Notes: generated by a model not told the origin, from the sequence alone. A DNA stretch of 64,000 bases from Oribacterium sp. (GCA_004554245.1 SFND01000002.1:119469-183468), one strand, 5' to 3'; shown: positions 42,369 through 52,044, counted from the stretch's first letter. Made by a program: numbers and translations.

Positions 42369-44939
42369 ATGAATCAGTTTACGATACAGGCACAGCGTGC
42401 GCTGCAGCTCGCGATCGAAGCGGCAGAGGAGCTGGGCCATCAGTACATAGGAACCGAACACATCCTTCTCGGTCTTCGTCGTGAGGGCACGGCGGTGGCC
42501 GCGAAGGTCCTGCAGTCCAATGGCATCGATGATCAGAAGATCCTCGATATGATCGCGAAGTTTATCTCTTCGGATACGAAGGTGACGATCCGTGAGCGTG
42601 CAGGCTATACGCCATCGGCGAAGCGTCTCATGCAGAATGCGATGCAGGAATCGCTGCGCGCCGGGGCCCGTCTCGTCGGGACAGAGCACATCCTGATCGC
42701 GATGCTGAAGGATACAAACTGCGTCGCTTCACGTATCATCGCGACACTCGGCGCGAACGCGCAGCGTATGTACCAGCAGATCATGGCGGTCATCGGGGAC
42801 GATGTCGTGATCGATGATCAGAGCCGCCCGCAGGCAGCACAGCAGCCGGTATCGGATACACCGACGCTGGATCAGTATGCGCGGGATCTCACGGCGATGG
42901 CAGCGGAAGGAAGGCTCGACCCGGTGATCGGTCGGGAGCGGGAGATCATGCGTGTCGTCCAGATCCTGTCCAGACGCACGAAAAACAATCCATGTCTGAT
43001 CGGTGAGCCGGGTGTCGGCAAGACCGCCGTGGTTGAGGGACTGGCGGAGCGTATCGTCGCCGGTGATGTCCCGGATACCATCCTGCAGAAGCGTGTCATG
43101 TCTCTCGATATCTCCAGCATGGTCGCGGGCTCGAAGTACCGCGGTGAGTTTGAGGAGCGCATCAAGCGCGTCATCGCTGAAACCGTGAAGAACGGACAGG
43201 TTCTGCTCTTTATCGATGAGCTGCATACCATCATCGGTGCTGGCGGTGCTGAGGGTGCACTCGATGCGGCGAATATCCTGAAGCCGGCCCTGGCCCGTGG
43301 TGAGCTCCAGATCATCGGTGCGACGACCCTCGATGAGTACCGGAGGCACATCGAAAAGGATGCAGCGCTCGAACGTCGTTTCCAGCCGGTGACGATCGAT
43401 GAACCGAGTGAAGAGGAGAGCTATGCGATCCTGCAGGGCATCGTATCGAAGTACGAGGAGCACCATCAGGTGCTGATCGACGAAGCAGCGCTGAAGGCAG
43501 CCGTCACCCTTTCGGTCCGCTATATCAATGACCGTTATCTGCCGGATAAGGCCATCGACCTCATCGATGAGGCAGCGTCGAAAATCCGGATCCTTCACTC
43601 CGGCGAACCGGAGAACATAAAGAAGCTCCGTGCGAAGATCGACGCGATGGATGCGGAGAAGGAAGACTGTATCCGCCGTGAGGATTTCGAAGCGGCTTCC
43701 CAGATCAAGAAGAAGCAGCAGCGGGAGAAGGCAAAGCTGGAGCGTGCACTACAGAGCTGGCAGTCGGAGAAGGAGGAGCATAAACTTCACGTCACCGAGG
43801 CCGACATCGCGCGTGTGGTCTCCGAGTGGACCCGTATCCCGGTAGAGAGGCTCACGGAGGGTGAGGCAGAACGCCTCATGCGTCTCGAGGAGACGCTGCA
43901 TAAACGCGTCATCGGACAGACTGAAGCGGTGTCTGCCGTTGCGAAGGCGATCCGTCGCGGACGTGTGGGTCTCAAGGATCCGAAGCGTCCGATCGGCTCC
44001 TTCATGTTCCTCGGACCGACCGGTGTCGGTAAGACGGAGCTCAGTAAGGCACTGGCCGAGGCGATGTTCGGCTCCGAGGCGGATCTCATCCGCGTCGACA
44101 TGTCTGAGTACATGGAGAAGTACAGCGTTTCGAAGATGATCGGATCGCCGCCAGGCTATGTCGGCTACGATGAGGGTGGTCAGCTCAGTGAGAAGGTGCG
44201 CCGGAACCCATATTCCGTCATCCTCTTCGACGAGATCGAGAAGGCACATCCGGATGTACTGAACGTGCTTCTCCAGGTGCTCGATGACGGTCACATCACC
44301 GATGCCCAGGGCCGGAAGGTTTCCTTTAAGAATACGATCATCATCATGACGTCAAACGCCGGCGCCGAGCAGATCGTGAGCCCGAAGCGGCTCGGCTTCG
44401 ACACCGGTGGGGATGAGAAGGCGAAGAACTACCAGATCATCCGATCCCGTGTGATGGAAGAGGTGCATCGTCTTTTCCGCCCGGAGTTTCTGAACCGTGT
44501 CGATGACATCATCGTCTTCCAGCCGATCACGAAGGAGGACCTCCGTGCGATCCTCGACATCATGATGAGGGATATGGTGAAGAACGCACTCGAGGAGCTC
44601 AATATCCGGCTTCACCTCGATGCGGATGCAGCGAACCTCCTCATCGAGCGTGGCTACGATCCGAAGTACGGTGCACGTCCGCTGCGCCGGGTGCTTCAGA
44701 CTGAGCTTGAGGATAAGCTCGCAGAGGAGATCCTGAGTGGACACATCGCGAAGAATTCCAGTGTTCGGATCGGCGTCGATAAGGATGGCAAGACCCTGAA
44801 GTTTCAGGGGCGTCGTCTGCCATCTGCCGGCGCTCGTCATGCGAAGAAGGAATCGACGACTGCTGTGAAGGATCAGGCTATGGAAACGCAACCGATCGAT
44901 GCGACGCAGATCGCGGCGGAACAGGCAGAAAACAAGTAA
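42369..44939 (+). CDS. clpC: ATP-dependent Clp protease ATP-binding subunit ClpC
   Basis: HSP100 unfoldase partner of ClpP, used for protein quality control. The 856-residue protein has the tandem N-terminal repeats (about 1-145, starting FTIQAQRALQLAIEAAEELG), first AAA+ domain with GEPGVGKT at about 212, the UVR/M domain (about 420-460, KEDCIRREDFEAASQIKKKQ), the second AAA+ domain with GPTGVGKT at about 550 and the C-terminal D2-small domain. The ATG follows AAAGGTGG. In Bacilli the operon is ctsR-mcsA-mcsB-clpC-radA; here clpC and radA are adjacent but ctsR and mcsAB are absent, and clpC has its own promoter. Confidence 0.97.
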   Translation: MNQFTIQAQRALQLAIEAAEELGHQYIGTEHILLGLRREGTAVAAKVLQSNGIDDQKILDMIAKFISSDTKVTIRERAGYTPSAKRLMQNAMQESLRAGARLVGTEHILIAMLKDTNCVASRIIATLGANAQRMYQQIMAVIGDDVVIDDQSRPQAAQQPVSDTPTLDQYARDLTAMAAEGRLDPVIGREREIMRVVQILSRRTKNNPCLIGEPGVGKTAVVEGLAERIVAGDVPDTILQKRVMSLDISSMVAGSKYRGEFEERIKRVIAETVKNGQVLLFIDELHTIIGAGGAEGALDAANILKPALARGELQIIGATTLDEYRRHIEKDAALERRFQPVTIDEPSEEESYAILQGIVSKYEEHHQVLIDEAALKAAVTLSVRYINDRYLPDKAIDLIDEAASKIRILHSGEPENIKKLRAKIDAMDAEKEDCIRREDFEAASQIKKKQQREKAKLERALQSWQSEKEEHKLHVTEADIARVVSEWTRIPVERLTEGEAERLMRLEETLHKRVIGQTEAVSAVAKAIRRGRVGLKDPKRPIGSFMFLGPTGVGKTELSKALAEAMFGSEADLIRVDMSEYMEKYSVSKMIGSPPGYVGYDEGGQLSEKVRRNPYSVILFDEIEKAHPDVLNVLLQVLDDGHITDAQGRKVSFKNTIIIMTSNAGAEQIVSPKRLGFDTGGDEKAKNYQIIRSRVMEEVHRLFRPEFLNRVDDIIVFQPITKEDLRAILDIMMRDMVKNALEELNIRLHLDADAANLLIERGYDPKYGARPLRRVLQTELEDKLAEEILSGHIAKNSSVRIGVDKDGKTLKFQGRRLPSAGARHAKKESTTAVKDQAMETQPIDATQIAAEQAENK

Positions 44940-44955
44940 ATCTGTATCATATGCA

Positions 44956-44992
44956 CAGCTACGCACGAACATCCCGATGTCCGTGCGTGCTG
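44956..44992 (+). terminator. Partial hairpin between clpC and radA
   Basis: ACGCACGAAC / GTCCGTGCGT inverted repeat followed by GCTGTTTAT; the T-run is short, so readthrough into radA is likely. Confidence 0.45.
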
Positions 44993-45010
44993 TTTATAAG
45001 AGGAAATACT

Positions 45011-46396
45011 ATGGCGAAAAGTACATCGCGCTACTTCTGTAAGGAATGTGGCTATGAATCTGCGAAGTGGCTCGGTCAGTGTCCGAGCTGCCGCGCATGG
45101 AATACCTTCGTGGAGGAACCGGTCGTAAAAGCATCTCCGGCTTCCGGCTTCAGCCGAAACACCGGCACGCGTCCGCCTCGGCAGCGACCGGTGCGTGTCG
45201 ATGAAATCGCCCTCGAAAAGGAGGATCGTATCCCGACCGGTTTCCAGGAGCTCGATCGTGTGCTCGGCGGTGGTATCGTCGTGGGCTCGATGGTACTGCT
45301 CGGTGGTGACCCGGGCATCGGAAAATCGACGATCCTGCTCGAGGTATCGCGAAATCTGGCAGCGGACGATGGAAAATCGGTTCTCTATGTCTCCGGTGAG
45401 GAGAGCCTCAAGCAGATCAAGCTGCGTGCAGAGCGCATTCGGCCGATCTCCGGAGATCTTCACTTCATGACGGAAACGAATATCGAGAACATCATCGAGA
45501 CCATCCGGGAGGAAAAACCGGACTTCGTCGTCATCGACTCAATCCAGACGATGTATACCGAGAGCGTCACGGCGGCTCCGGGCTCGGTCAGTCAGGTGCG
45601 TGAGTCGGCCGCTCAGCTGCTGCGCACCGCGAAGGAGTGCGGCATCGCCATCTTCCTCGTCGGTCATGTGACGAAGGACGGGACCGTCGCCGGTCCGAAG
45701 ATCCTCGAGCATATGGTTGACGTCGTCCTCTTTTTCGAGGGCGAGTCCGGAAGCAGCCTCCGCATCCTGCATGGGCAGAAGAACCGTTTCGGTTCGACGA
45801 ACGAGATCGCGGTGTTCGAGATGGATGGTGCCGGGCTGCATGAGGTGCTGAACCCGTCCGAGCTACTGCTTTCCGGTCGACCGATCGGCGCCAGCGGTTC
45901 GGTTGTCACCTGTGGCATGGAGGGCACGCGCCCGCTGCTGATCGAGATTCAGGGCCTGCTCGTACCGAGTGCCTTTAATCTGCCGCGACGTACGGCGAAC
46001 GGCATCGATTATAATCGCCTGAACCTGCTGATCGCCATCGTCGAAAAGCGGCTGAATCTCGAGATCGGGAAGTACGATGCCTATGTCAATATCACCGGCG
46101 GACTGCGTATCGCCGAGCCGTCCATGGACCTCGCCGTCATCATGGCGCTGATTTCTTCTTATATGAATATCGAGATCCCGGAGGATGTGATGATCTTCGG
46201 TGAGGTCGGACTGAGTGGCGAGGTACGTGCCGTATCGAACGCCGACCAGCGGATCGAAGAGGCGGCCCGTCTTGGCTTCCATAAGATCGTGCTTCCGGCC
46301 TTTCATATGAAGAAGCTGCGTCAGCCGAACCTGTCGGCCTGCGAGCTCGTCCCGGTGCGCAGCATCCGGGAAGCGGTAAAAATTCTCAAGAAATAG
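45011..46396 (+). CDS. radA: DNA repair protein RadA (Sms)
   Basis: Hexameric RecA-like helicase assisting recombination and branch migration. The 461-residue protein has the N-terminal C4 zinc finger (CKECGYESAKWLGQCPSC), Walker A GDPGIGKST at about 98, the RadA-specific KNRFG motif at about 257 and the C-terminal Lon-protease-like domain. ATG 45011 follows AGAGGAAAT; upstream in-frame ATG 44951 lies in the intergenic hairpin. It is adjacent to clpC as in many Firmicutes. Confidence 0.97.
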   Translation: MAKSTSRYFCKECGYESAKWLGQCPSCRAWNTFVEEPVVKASPASGFSRNTGTRPPRQRPVRVDEIALEKEDRIPTGFQELDRVLGGGIVVGSMVLLGGDPGIGKSTILLEVSRNLAADDGKSVLYVSGEESLKQIKLRAERIRPISGDLHFMTETNIENIIETIREEKPDFVVIDSIQTMYTESVTAAPGSVSQVRESAAQLLRTAKECGIAIFLVGHVTKDGTVAGPKILEHMVDVVLFFEGESGSSLRILHGQKNRFGSTNEIAVFEMDGAGLHEVLNPSELLLSGRPIGASGSVVTCGMEGTRPLLIEIQGLLVPSAFNLPRRTANGIDYNRLNLLIAIVEKRLNLEIGKYDAYVNITGGLRIAEPSMDLAVIMALISSYMNIEIPEDVMIFGEVGLSGEVRAVSNADQRIEEAARLGFHKIVLPAFHMKKLRQPNLSACELVPVRSIREAVKILKK

Positions 46397-46399
46397 TGC

Positions 46400-46428
46400 T
46401 TGACTTACAGGTGCAAAATGAGTATTAT
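46400..46428 (+). promoter_or_regulatory. Promoter of tRNA-Trp
   Basis: TTGACT (46400-46405), 17-base spacer, TATTAT (46423-46428), starting 3 bases after the radA stop codon. Confidence 0.85.
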
Positions 46429-46432
46429 AAAC

Positions 46433-46453
46433 GAGTCGTCAAAACGACGACTC
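46433..46453 (+). other. Perfect hairpin in the 5' leader of pre-tRNA-Trp
   Basis: GAGTCGTC-AAAAC-GACGACTC, 8-base perfect stem, between the predicted transcript start and the tRNA. It would be removed by RNase P. It may guide processing or protect the precursor. Confidence 0.65.
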
Positions 46454-46457
46454 ATAC

Positions 46458-46528
46458 AGGGGTTTCATCCAATGGTAAGATATCGGTCTCCAAAACCGCT
46501 CATGGGGGTTCGAATCCCTCAACCCCTG
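46458..46528 (+). tRNA. tRNA-Trp(CCA)
   Basis: Acceptor stem AGGGGTT / AACCCCT, D-loop AATGGTA, anticodon loop CTCCAAA (CCA), T-loop GTTCGAAT. 71 bases, no encoded CCA end. Confidence 0.95.
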
Positions 46529-46535
46529 CGAAGGA

Positions 46536-46571
46536 GAAGGAATCAGACGTTGGTCTGGTTCCTTTTTTTTT
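46536..46571 (+). terminator. Terminator of tRNA-Trp
   Basis: AGGAATCAGAC / GTCTGGTTCCT hairpin followed by eight T. Confidence 0.9.
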
Positions 46572-46699
46572 ATATGGTCTGCTCGTGTTGTAGCTGCAGT
46601 ACGAGCGGGCGAACACAGCAGGGATTCTGAAACAACGGATGTTTCAGAATCATCATTTCCATCCGGATATCGGATCACCTCTTTACGACGGAGTGTAGC

Positions 46700-47863
46700 A
46701 TGACGAACAAAGCAGAGCTTTATACGGAAATTCTTCCTGGCATTTATCGTGTGAGCCTTCAAGATATGACGGTTCAGCAGGGCGTAAATCGAGTTCAGAT
46801 TTTTATCATCAAGGGATCACCGACTGTCCATGACGGCCGCAGCCTGATGATCGACGCGGGCTTCAAGGACCCGGGCTGCTATCAGAAGCTGAAAAAGGCA
46901 CTGGCGGAGCTGGAGATTCCGGTGGATCAGCTGGATCTCTACCTCACACATCGTCACCATGATCACTCCGGTCTCGCCGAGACCTTTGCTGCCGATGGTG
47001 TCCATCTGTTCATGAATCCGGCGGAGGAGCGTCATCCGTACGACTGTCTGTCCTATCGTGTCAGTGGCGACAGCCAGCGTGCACAGACGAAGGTCATGCG
47101 ATGGGTCGGTATCACGCCGGATCACACGCCGTATGCCTGGGAGAATTTTCTGCGCTTTTCGAAACGGGTAAAGGACCATGGCGAGTGGGCGCTGTCGATC
47201 AGCGGCTTCCCATATACGCCGGTGAAGGAAGGGGATGTCTTCTGTTATGGCGACTACCGTTTCCGTAGTATCCCGCTGAAGGGACATACCTATGGGCAGA
47301 TCGGACTGATCGAGGAAGAGAAGCACATCCTCTTTACCGCGGATCAGCTGATTCACGGTATCTCTCCGATCGTGGTCACGACCTATCCGGATGAACACCT
47401 TCTGGAGGGGATGTTCGCATCGCTTCGAAAGATCAAGGAGGAGCATGCCGACTGGACGATCATCCCATCCCATGGTGAGATCATTCAGGATGTCCCTGCA
47501 GATGTCGACAGCATCGTCTACAGCTATCTCAATAAGAGCACGGTGGCACTCGAGTATTTAAGAGCCAGGGCGACTGCCTGCCGGACGGAGACATCGGCCG
47601 AAGGAAAGAGTGGAAGCGAGCTCAGTCAGGCGAAGGACGAAATCGATGACGGGCATCAGCCGCAGGAGCGGACGGTACGCCAGGTTGCGAAGGCCATCTA
47701 CCGGATGGAGGACCATCCGGAGGACGAGGAGGTCTTTTTCTCCTATAAGATGCTGATCACGAAAACCTTCAGCCTGCTGGAGTACCTCCATGATGAGGGC
47801 TTCGTCCGGCGGATCGACCGGAATGGTGTGCTCTACTGGAGTGCGGTGGAACCGACGGAATAA
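46700..47863 (+). CDS. MBL-fold metallo-hydrolase with C-terminal winged-helix-like domain
   Basis: The 387-residue protein has a metallo-beta-lactamase fold (about 1-255) with the zinc motif THRHHDHSG (about 86-94), Asp in LFTADQLIHG and a late His in IIPSHGEI. This is followed by a low-complexity insert (about 290-325) and a C-terminal helical domain (LEYLHDEGFVRRI) resembling the winged helix of hydroxyacylglutathione-hydrolase-like or LACTB2-type proteins. Substrate unknown. The start codon is preceded by ACGGAGTG. It probably has its own transcript after the tRNA-Trp terminator. Confidence 0.8.
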   Translation: MTNKAELYTEILPGIYRVSLQDMTVQQGVNRVQIFIIKGSPTVHDGRSLMIDAGFKDPGCYQKLKKALAELEIPVDQLDLYLTHRHHDHSGLAETFAADGVHLFMNPAEERHPYDCLSYRVSGDSQRAQTKVMRWVGITPDHTPYAWENFLRFSKRVKDHGEWALSISGFPYTPVKEGDVFCYGDYRFRSIPLKGHTYGQIGLIEEEKHILFTADQLIHGISPIVVTTYPDEHLLEGMFASLRKIKEEHADWTIIPSHGEIIQDVPADVDSIVYSYLNKSTVALEYLRARATACRTETSAEGKSGSELSQAKDEIDDGHQPQERTVRQVAKAIYRMEDHPEDEEVFFSYKMLITKTFSLLEYLHDEGFVRRIDRNGVLYWSAVEPTE

Positions 47864-47904
47864 GAATCTCCGAGAGCGGCAGTTTCAGAACAGTTCAGAT
47901 ACAG

Positions 47905-47962
47905 AATTGTGTGCACAGCGGTCTCCCGAAAGGGAGGGTGTGCGCACCGACAGGATCCCCGG
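47905..47962 (+). other. Hairpin-rich leader of the ABC-F gene
   Basis: GTGTGCACAGCG ... GGGTGTGCGCAC and TCTCCCGAAAGGGAG form nested hairpins just before the ABC-F start. ABC-F antibiotic-resistance genes often carry attenuator leaders. No leader peptide was identified here. Confidence 0.35.
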
Positions 47963-47988
47963 TTCGTCCGGGTGAAGTAAGGAAGGGT

Positions 47989-49926
47989 ATGGCACAGAAC
48001 AACATCGTTACGATCGAACATCTCAGCAAGGTCTATACCGAGCGGCAGATCTTTCAGGATACAGATTTTTCCATCAACGAGGGCGAGAAGGTCGCGCTGA
48101 TCGGCGTGAACGGCACCGGTAAGTCGACACTTCTCCGCATCATCGCGGGGCTCGAGGAGCCGGATGAGGGCAGCATGGCGATGCGCCGCGAGCTCGAGAT
48201 CCGCTTTCTTCCGCAGACGCCGTCCTTCGACCCGGAGGATACCATCCTGGAGGCGATCCTGCATGATAACGAGGGGCACCAGCATGTATGGGACCTGGAG
48301 ACAGAAGCGAAGAAGTTCCTGTCAAAGCTCGGTGAGAACGACTTCAGTCGGAAGATCAAGGAACTCTCAGGCGGACAGAAGAAACGTGTGGCGCTCGCGA
48401 GTACACTGCTCAGTACCGCTGATCTGCTGATCCTCGACGAGCCGACGAACCATCTCGACGGCGCGATGTCCGAGTGGCTCGAGGAGTACCTGAAGCGCTA
48501 TAAGGGGACACTGCTGATGGTCACCCATGACCGGTACTTCCTCGATGAGATCTGCGACCGCATCGTCGAGCTCGATCAGGGCAAGCTCTACAGCTATAAG
48601 GCAAACTACGCCGGCTACCTCGAGCTGAAGGCCGAGCGTATGGACATCGCCCGTGCGAAGGAGCGGACACGTCAGAATATTCTCCGGAACGAGCTGAAGT
48701 GGGTGATGCGCGGTGCGAAGGCACGTACCACGAAGCAGAAGGGACGCCTCCAGCGCTATGAAAAGCTCTCAGCGATGCACGGACCGACGGAGGAAGAGGA
48801 GCTGAAGCTGAGCTCCATCCGGACCCGCCTCGGCAAGTCGACGATCGAGCTCGTCGATGTCTCGAAGGCCTATGACGGGCATGTGCTGCTCGATCACTTC
48901 AACTATAATTTCCTGCGAAACGACCGTGTCGGTATCATCGGGCCGAACGGCGCGGGCAAGTCGACCCTCGTCAAGATGATCACCGGCTGGGAAACACCAG
49001 ACAGTGGTGAGATCAACGTCGGACAGACCGTGCGCATCGGTTATTTCAGTCAGGAGAACGAGGCGCTCGATGGAAATCAGCGCGTCATCGATGCGATGAC
49101 CTCCATCGGCGAGTACGTGCACACCGTGGACGGTCTCATCAGTGCGAGCAACATGCTCGACCGCTTCCTGTTCCCACCTTCCGTGCAGTATATGAAGGTC
49201 GAGAAGCTGAGCGGCGGCGAGAAGCGTCGCCTCTATCTGCTCCGCGTCCTCATGTCCGAGCCGAATGTCCTCATCCTCGATGAGCCGACGAACGACCTCG
49301 ATATCCGTACGATGACGATCCTCGAGGATTATCTCGATCACTTCGACGGGATCGTCATCACGGTATCCCATGATCGCTACTTCCTCGACCGTGTCGTGAA
49401 CCGCATCTTCGCCTTCGAGGGCGATGGCCGGATCAGCCAGTATGAGGGTGGTTACACCGATTATCAGGTCGAGTATCTGCGTCGCCACCCGGAGGAGGAC
49501 CCGAGCTTTGCGAAGGCCGGCTCGATCGGAGGTACCGGCGGGAACAGCCTGGCGTCTTCGAAATCGTCAGTCAATGCCGGCGACCGCGGTGTCGTCACTG
49601 CTCAGGACGGAACGACCAGCAGCGCCTCCGGTGATACCGCAGCTGCGGCGTCCGGCGACAGCAGCCCGTCAAGCTCCAATCGTGACCGTCACCAGCTCCG
49701 CATGTCCTACAAGGAGAAGAAGGAGTGGGAAACCATCGAGGCCGACATCGACGCTCTCGAAACCCGCATCGCCGCCATCGACGACGAAATGATGAAGTAC
49801 GCCCAGGACTTCATCAAGCTCCACGAACTCACACAGGAGAAAGAAGAAAAAGAAAATCTCCTGGATGAAAAGATGGAACGCTGGGCATATCTCTCTGATC
49901 TTCAGGAACAGATCGATAAAAACTGA
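47989..49926 (+). CDS. ABC-F family ATPase (translation factor / ribosome protection type)
   Basis: Cytosolic ABC protein without membrane segments, 645 residues: two nucleotide-binding domains with Walker A GVNGTGKST (about 41) and GPNGAGKST (about 318), signatures LSGGQKKR and LSGGEKRR, and Walker B LLILDEPTNHLD and LILDEPTNDLD. The inter-domain linker with KGRLQRYEKL is the P-site tRNA-interacting motif of ABC-F. The C-terminus has a Ser/Gly/Ala-rich stretch (about 515-565) and a coiled coil (about 570-645) as in Uup/YfmR-type members. Likely role: rescue of stalled ribosomes; resistance function is not implied. ATG 47989 follows AAGGAAGG. Confidence 0.9.
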   Translation: MAQNNIVTIEHLSKVYTERQIFQDTDFSINEGEKVALIGVNGTGKSTLLRIIAGLEEPDEGSMAMRRELEIRFLPQTPSFDPEDTILEAILHDNEGHQHVWDLETEAKKFLSKLGENDFSRKIKELSGGQKKRVALASTLLSTADLLILDEPTNHLDGAMSEWLEEYLKRYKGTLLMVTHDRYFLDEICDRIVELDQGKLYSYKANYAGYLELKAERMDIARAKERTRQNILRNELKWVMRGAKARTTKQKGRLQRYEKLSAMHGPTEEEELKLSSIRTRLGKSTIELVDVSKAYDGHVLLDHFNYNFLRNDRVGIIGPNGAGKSTLVKMITGWETPDSGEINVGQTVRIGYFSQENEALDGNQRVIDAMTSIGEYVHTVDGLISASNMLDRFLFPPSVQYMKVEKLSGGEKRRLYLLRVLMSEPNVLILDEPTNDLDIRTMTILEDYLDHFDGIVITVSHDRYFLDRVVNRIFAFEGDGRISQYEGGYTDYQVEYLRRHPEEDPSFAKAGSIGGTGGNSLASSKSSVNAGDRGVVTAQDGTTSSASGDTAAAASGDSSPSSSNRDRHQLRMSYKEKKEWETIEADIDALETRIAAIDDEMMKYAQDFIKLHELTQEKEEKENLLDEKMERWAYLSDLQEQIDKN

Positions 49927-50176
49927 TTGTAAAATGTTAAGGAATTTAAATGGCTGGTATCGAAATGCTCTACAGTAAAAAGCACTCGACGCCTGTTTTC
50001 TTATGAATCCAAGATGAATAAATAAATTTTATGTATTGCATTACTATTGCAAAAATATATTTATAGACATACAAAAATGTGTCTAATAACTCGTTTTTGA
50101 TATAACTTAATCGATTACTATTCATATGCGTTATATTTGCTTTTACTAATCGCTATGCTTTTACGAATTCATGCGC
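49927..50176. other. AT-rich gene-free gap between the ABC-F gene and oppA
   Basis: Clearly more AT-rich than the surrounding genes, with no ORF. It holds an imperfect hairpin AGACATA / TGTGTCT (50065-50084) and the repeated TTGCA at 50036 and 50047. These may be regulatory sites for opp or remnants of a transfer event. No terminator with a T-run was found for the ABC-F gene. Confidence 0.5.
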
Positions 50177-50205
50177 TGGACTTTAACGGTGTAAAGTTAT
50201 ATACT
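50177..50205 (+). promoter_or_regulatory. Probable promoter of oppA
   Basis: TGGACT (50177-50182), 17-base spacer, TATACT (50200-50205). The -35 has two mismatches. Predicted start about 50212. Confidence 0.5.
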
Positions 50206-50215
50206 TTCATCATCG

Positions 50216-50268
50216 CGCAATGGAGTGCTAGTTTTTGACCGGTGAAGCCATTGCGTTTTCTACTTTTT
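50216..50268 (+). promoter_or_regulatory. Terminator-like hairpin at the 5' end of oppA mRNA
   Basis: CGCAATGG (50216-50223) and CCATTGCG (50248-50255) form a perfect 8-base stem with a 24-base loop, then TTTTCTACTTTTT, directly upstream of AAGGAGGAG. It can act as an attenuator or 5' stabiliser of the operon mRNA. Confidence 0.55.
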
Positions 50269-50283
50269 AAGGAGGAGTAAGTT

Positions 50284-52014
50284 ATGAAAAAGACAAGAGC
50301 ACTTGTTGCGACCGTAACTGCTGCTGCGATGGTCCTCAGCATGGCGGCTTGTGGATCTTCTGCATACCAGGAGACGACCGCCGCTGCTGCGACTGAGGCT
50401 GCCGGCACTGCAGCAGCTGGTGAAACCGCTGCCGCTCAAGAGGCGACCGGAACCGTTTCTTCATCTGACCTGAAGGTTATGCTGGAAACCCCGGTTATGT
50501 CCCTCGATCCGCAGCAGGCAACCGATGGAACCTCTTTTGAGGTGATGGCCAACTACACCGACGGTCTGACACAGATGGACGACAGTGGTGCAGCTGTAGC
50601 TGCCATCGCAGAGAGCTGGGAGACCTCCGACGATGGTCTCACCTGGACCTTCCACCTTCGTAAGGATGCGAAGTGGTCCAATGGCACACCGGTCACTGCG
50701 AAGGATTTCGTATTCGGCTGGCAGAGAGCCGTGGATCCGGATGTTGCTTCCGAGTATGCATACATGCTTTCCGACATCGGCCAGGTAAAGAATGCCGCTG
50801 AGATCATCGACGGCACGAAGGACAAGTCTGAGCTCGGTGTAACTGCGGTCGATGACAACACCTTACAGGTGGAGCTGAACGCGCCGGTTTCCTACTTCCT
50901 GTCCCTGATGTACTTCCCGACCTACTATCCGGTCAACGAAGAGTTCTTCAACACCTGCCCGGATACCTACGGTACATCTCCGGAGACCACCCTTTCGAAC
51001 GGTGCCTTCGTGCTCGACTCCTATGAGCCGGCAGCGACGGAGATTCACCTCACAAAGAATGCGGATTATTACGATGCAGACAAGATCAAGCTTGCCGGTA
51101 TCGATTATCAGGTGATCCAGGATTCTCAGCAGGCACTTCTTTCTTACCAGAGCGGCGACCTCGATCTCACTCTTCTCAACGGTGACCAGGTTGACCAGGT
51201 ACAGGACGACCCTGCATTCAAGGCGGTCGGTGCCGGATACCTCTGGTATGTAACACCGAACATCAGCGCTGTTCCAGAGCTGGCCAATGACAACATCCGT
51301 AAGGCACTTACCTTCGCGATCGATCGTACCGCCATCTGTGAGGACGTGCTGAAGGATGGCTCGAAGCCGACCTACACCGCTGTTCCGATGGACTTCGCAG
51401 CAGGTCCGGATGGATCTGATTTCTCCGCAGACCAGACCAAGTTCCAGGATGTATGTGCAGATGATACCGCAAAGGCAGCAGAGTACTGGCAGAAGGGACT
51501 CGACGAGCTCGGTATCACCTCCCTCACCCTTGATATGGTTGTCGATGCAGATGATGCACCTCAGAAGGTTGCTACCGTTCTTCAGGAGCAGTGGCAGACC
51601 GCTCTTCCTGGCCTCACCATCAACCTGACGGTAGAGCCGAAGAAGCAGAGAGTACAGGATCTTCAGGATGGTAACTACCAGCTCGGTCTTACCAGATGGG
51701 GTCCGGACTACGCAGATCCGATGACCTACCTTGGCATGTGGACGACCGGCTGCTCCAACAACTACGGTTTATGGTCCAGCACCGATTACGATGACATCAT
51801 CGCAAAGTGCACGACCGGTGAGCTTGCAACCGATCCGGAGGGTCGCTGGTCCGCAATGTACGATGCTGAGAAGATCGTTATGGATCAGTCCGTGATCTTC
51901 CCGCTGTACACACAGTGCAATGCAGAGATGCTGAGCACCAATGTCACCGGCGTTGCATTCCATCCGGTAGCCCTCAACAGAGTTTACAAGAACGCTGTAA
52001 AGACCGAAGGCTGA
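50284..52014 (+). CDS. oppA: Peptide ABC transporter substrate-binding lipoprotein
   Basis: Extracellular oligopeptide receptor of 576 residues. It has a lipoprotein signal with lipobox MAAC (in LSMAACGSS), an Ala/Thr-rich spacer, then the SBP family 5 body with the signature segment WTFHLRKDAKWSNGTPVTAKDF (about 119-140; only its first and last residues matter here) and VRKALTFAID-like NIRKALTFAIDRTA. It is first in oppABCDF. Codon use is biased towards optimal codons, suggesting high expression. A hairpin at 52045 separates it from oppB, so it can be made in excess over the permease. Confidence 0.92.
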   Translation: MKKTRALVATVTAAAMVLSMAACGSSAYQETTAAAATEAAGTAAAGETAAAQEATGTVSSSDLKVMLETPVMSLDPQQATDGTSFEVMANYTDGLTQMDDSGAAVAAIAESWETSDDGLTWTFHLRKDAKWSNGTPVTAKDFVFGWQRAVDPDVASEYAYMLSDIGQVKNAAEIIDGTKDKSELGVTAVDDNTLQVELNAPVSYFLSLMYFPTYYPVNEEFFNTCPDTYGTSPETTLSNGAFVLDSYEPAATEIHLTKNADYYDADKIKLAGIDYQVIQDSQQALLSYQSGDLDLTLLNGDQVDQVQDDPAFKAVGAGYLWYVTPNISAVPELANDNIRKALTFAIDRTAICEDVLKDGSKPTYTAVPMDFAAGPDGSDFSADQTKFQDVCADDTAKAAEYWQKGLDELGITSLTLDMVVDADDAPQKVATVLQEQWQTALPGLTINLTVEPKKQRVQDLQDGNYQLGLTRWGPDYADPMTYLGMWTTGCSNNYGLWSSTDYDDIIAKCTTGELATDPEGRWSAMYDAEKIVMDQSVIFPLYTQCNAEMLSTNVTGVAFHPVALNRVYKNAVKTEG

Positions 52015-52044
52015 TTATCTGATTGTTTGAAACAGTTCTTTTGA

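Noticed and set aside
42300..42370. CtsR operator upstream of clpC.
   Set aside because: The tandem heptad repeat expected for CtsR is not present near the promoter.
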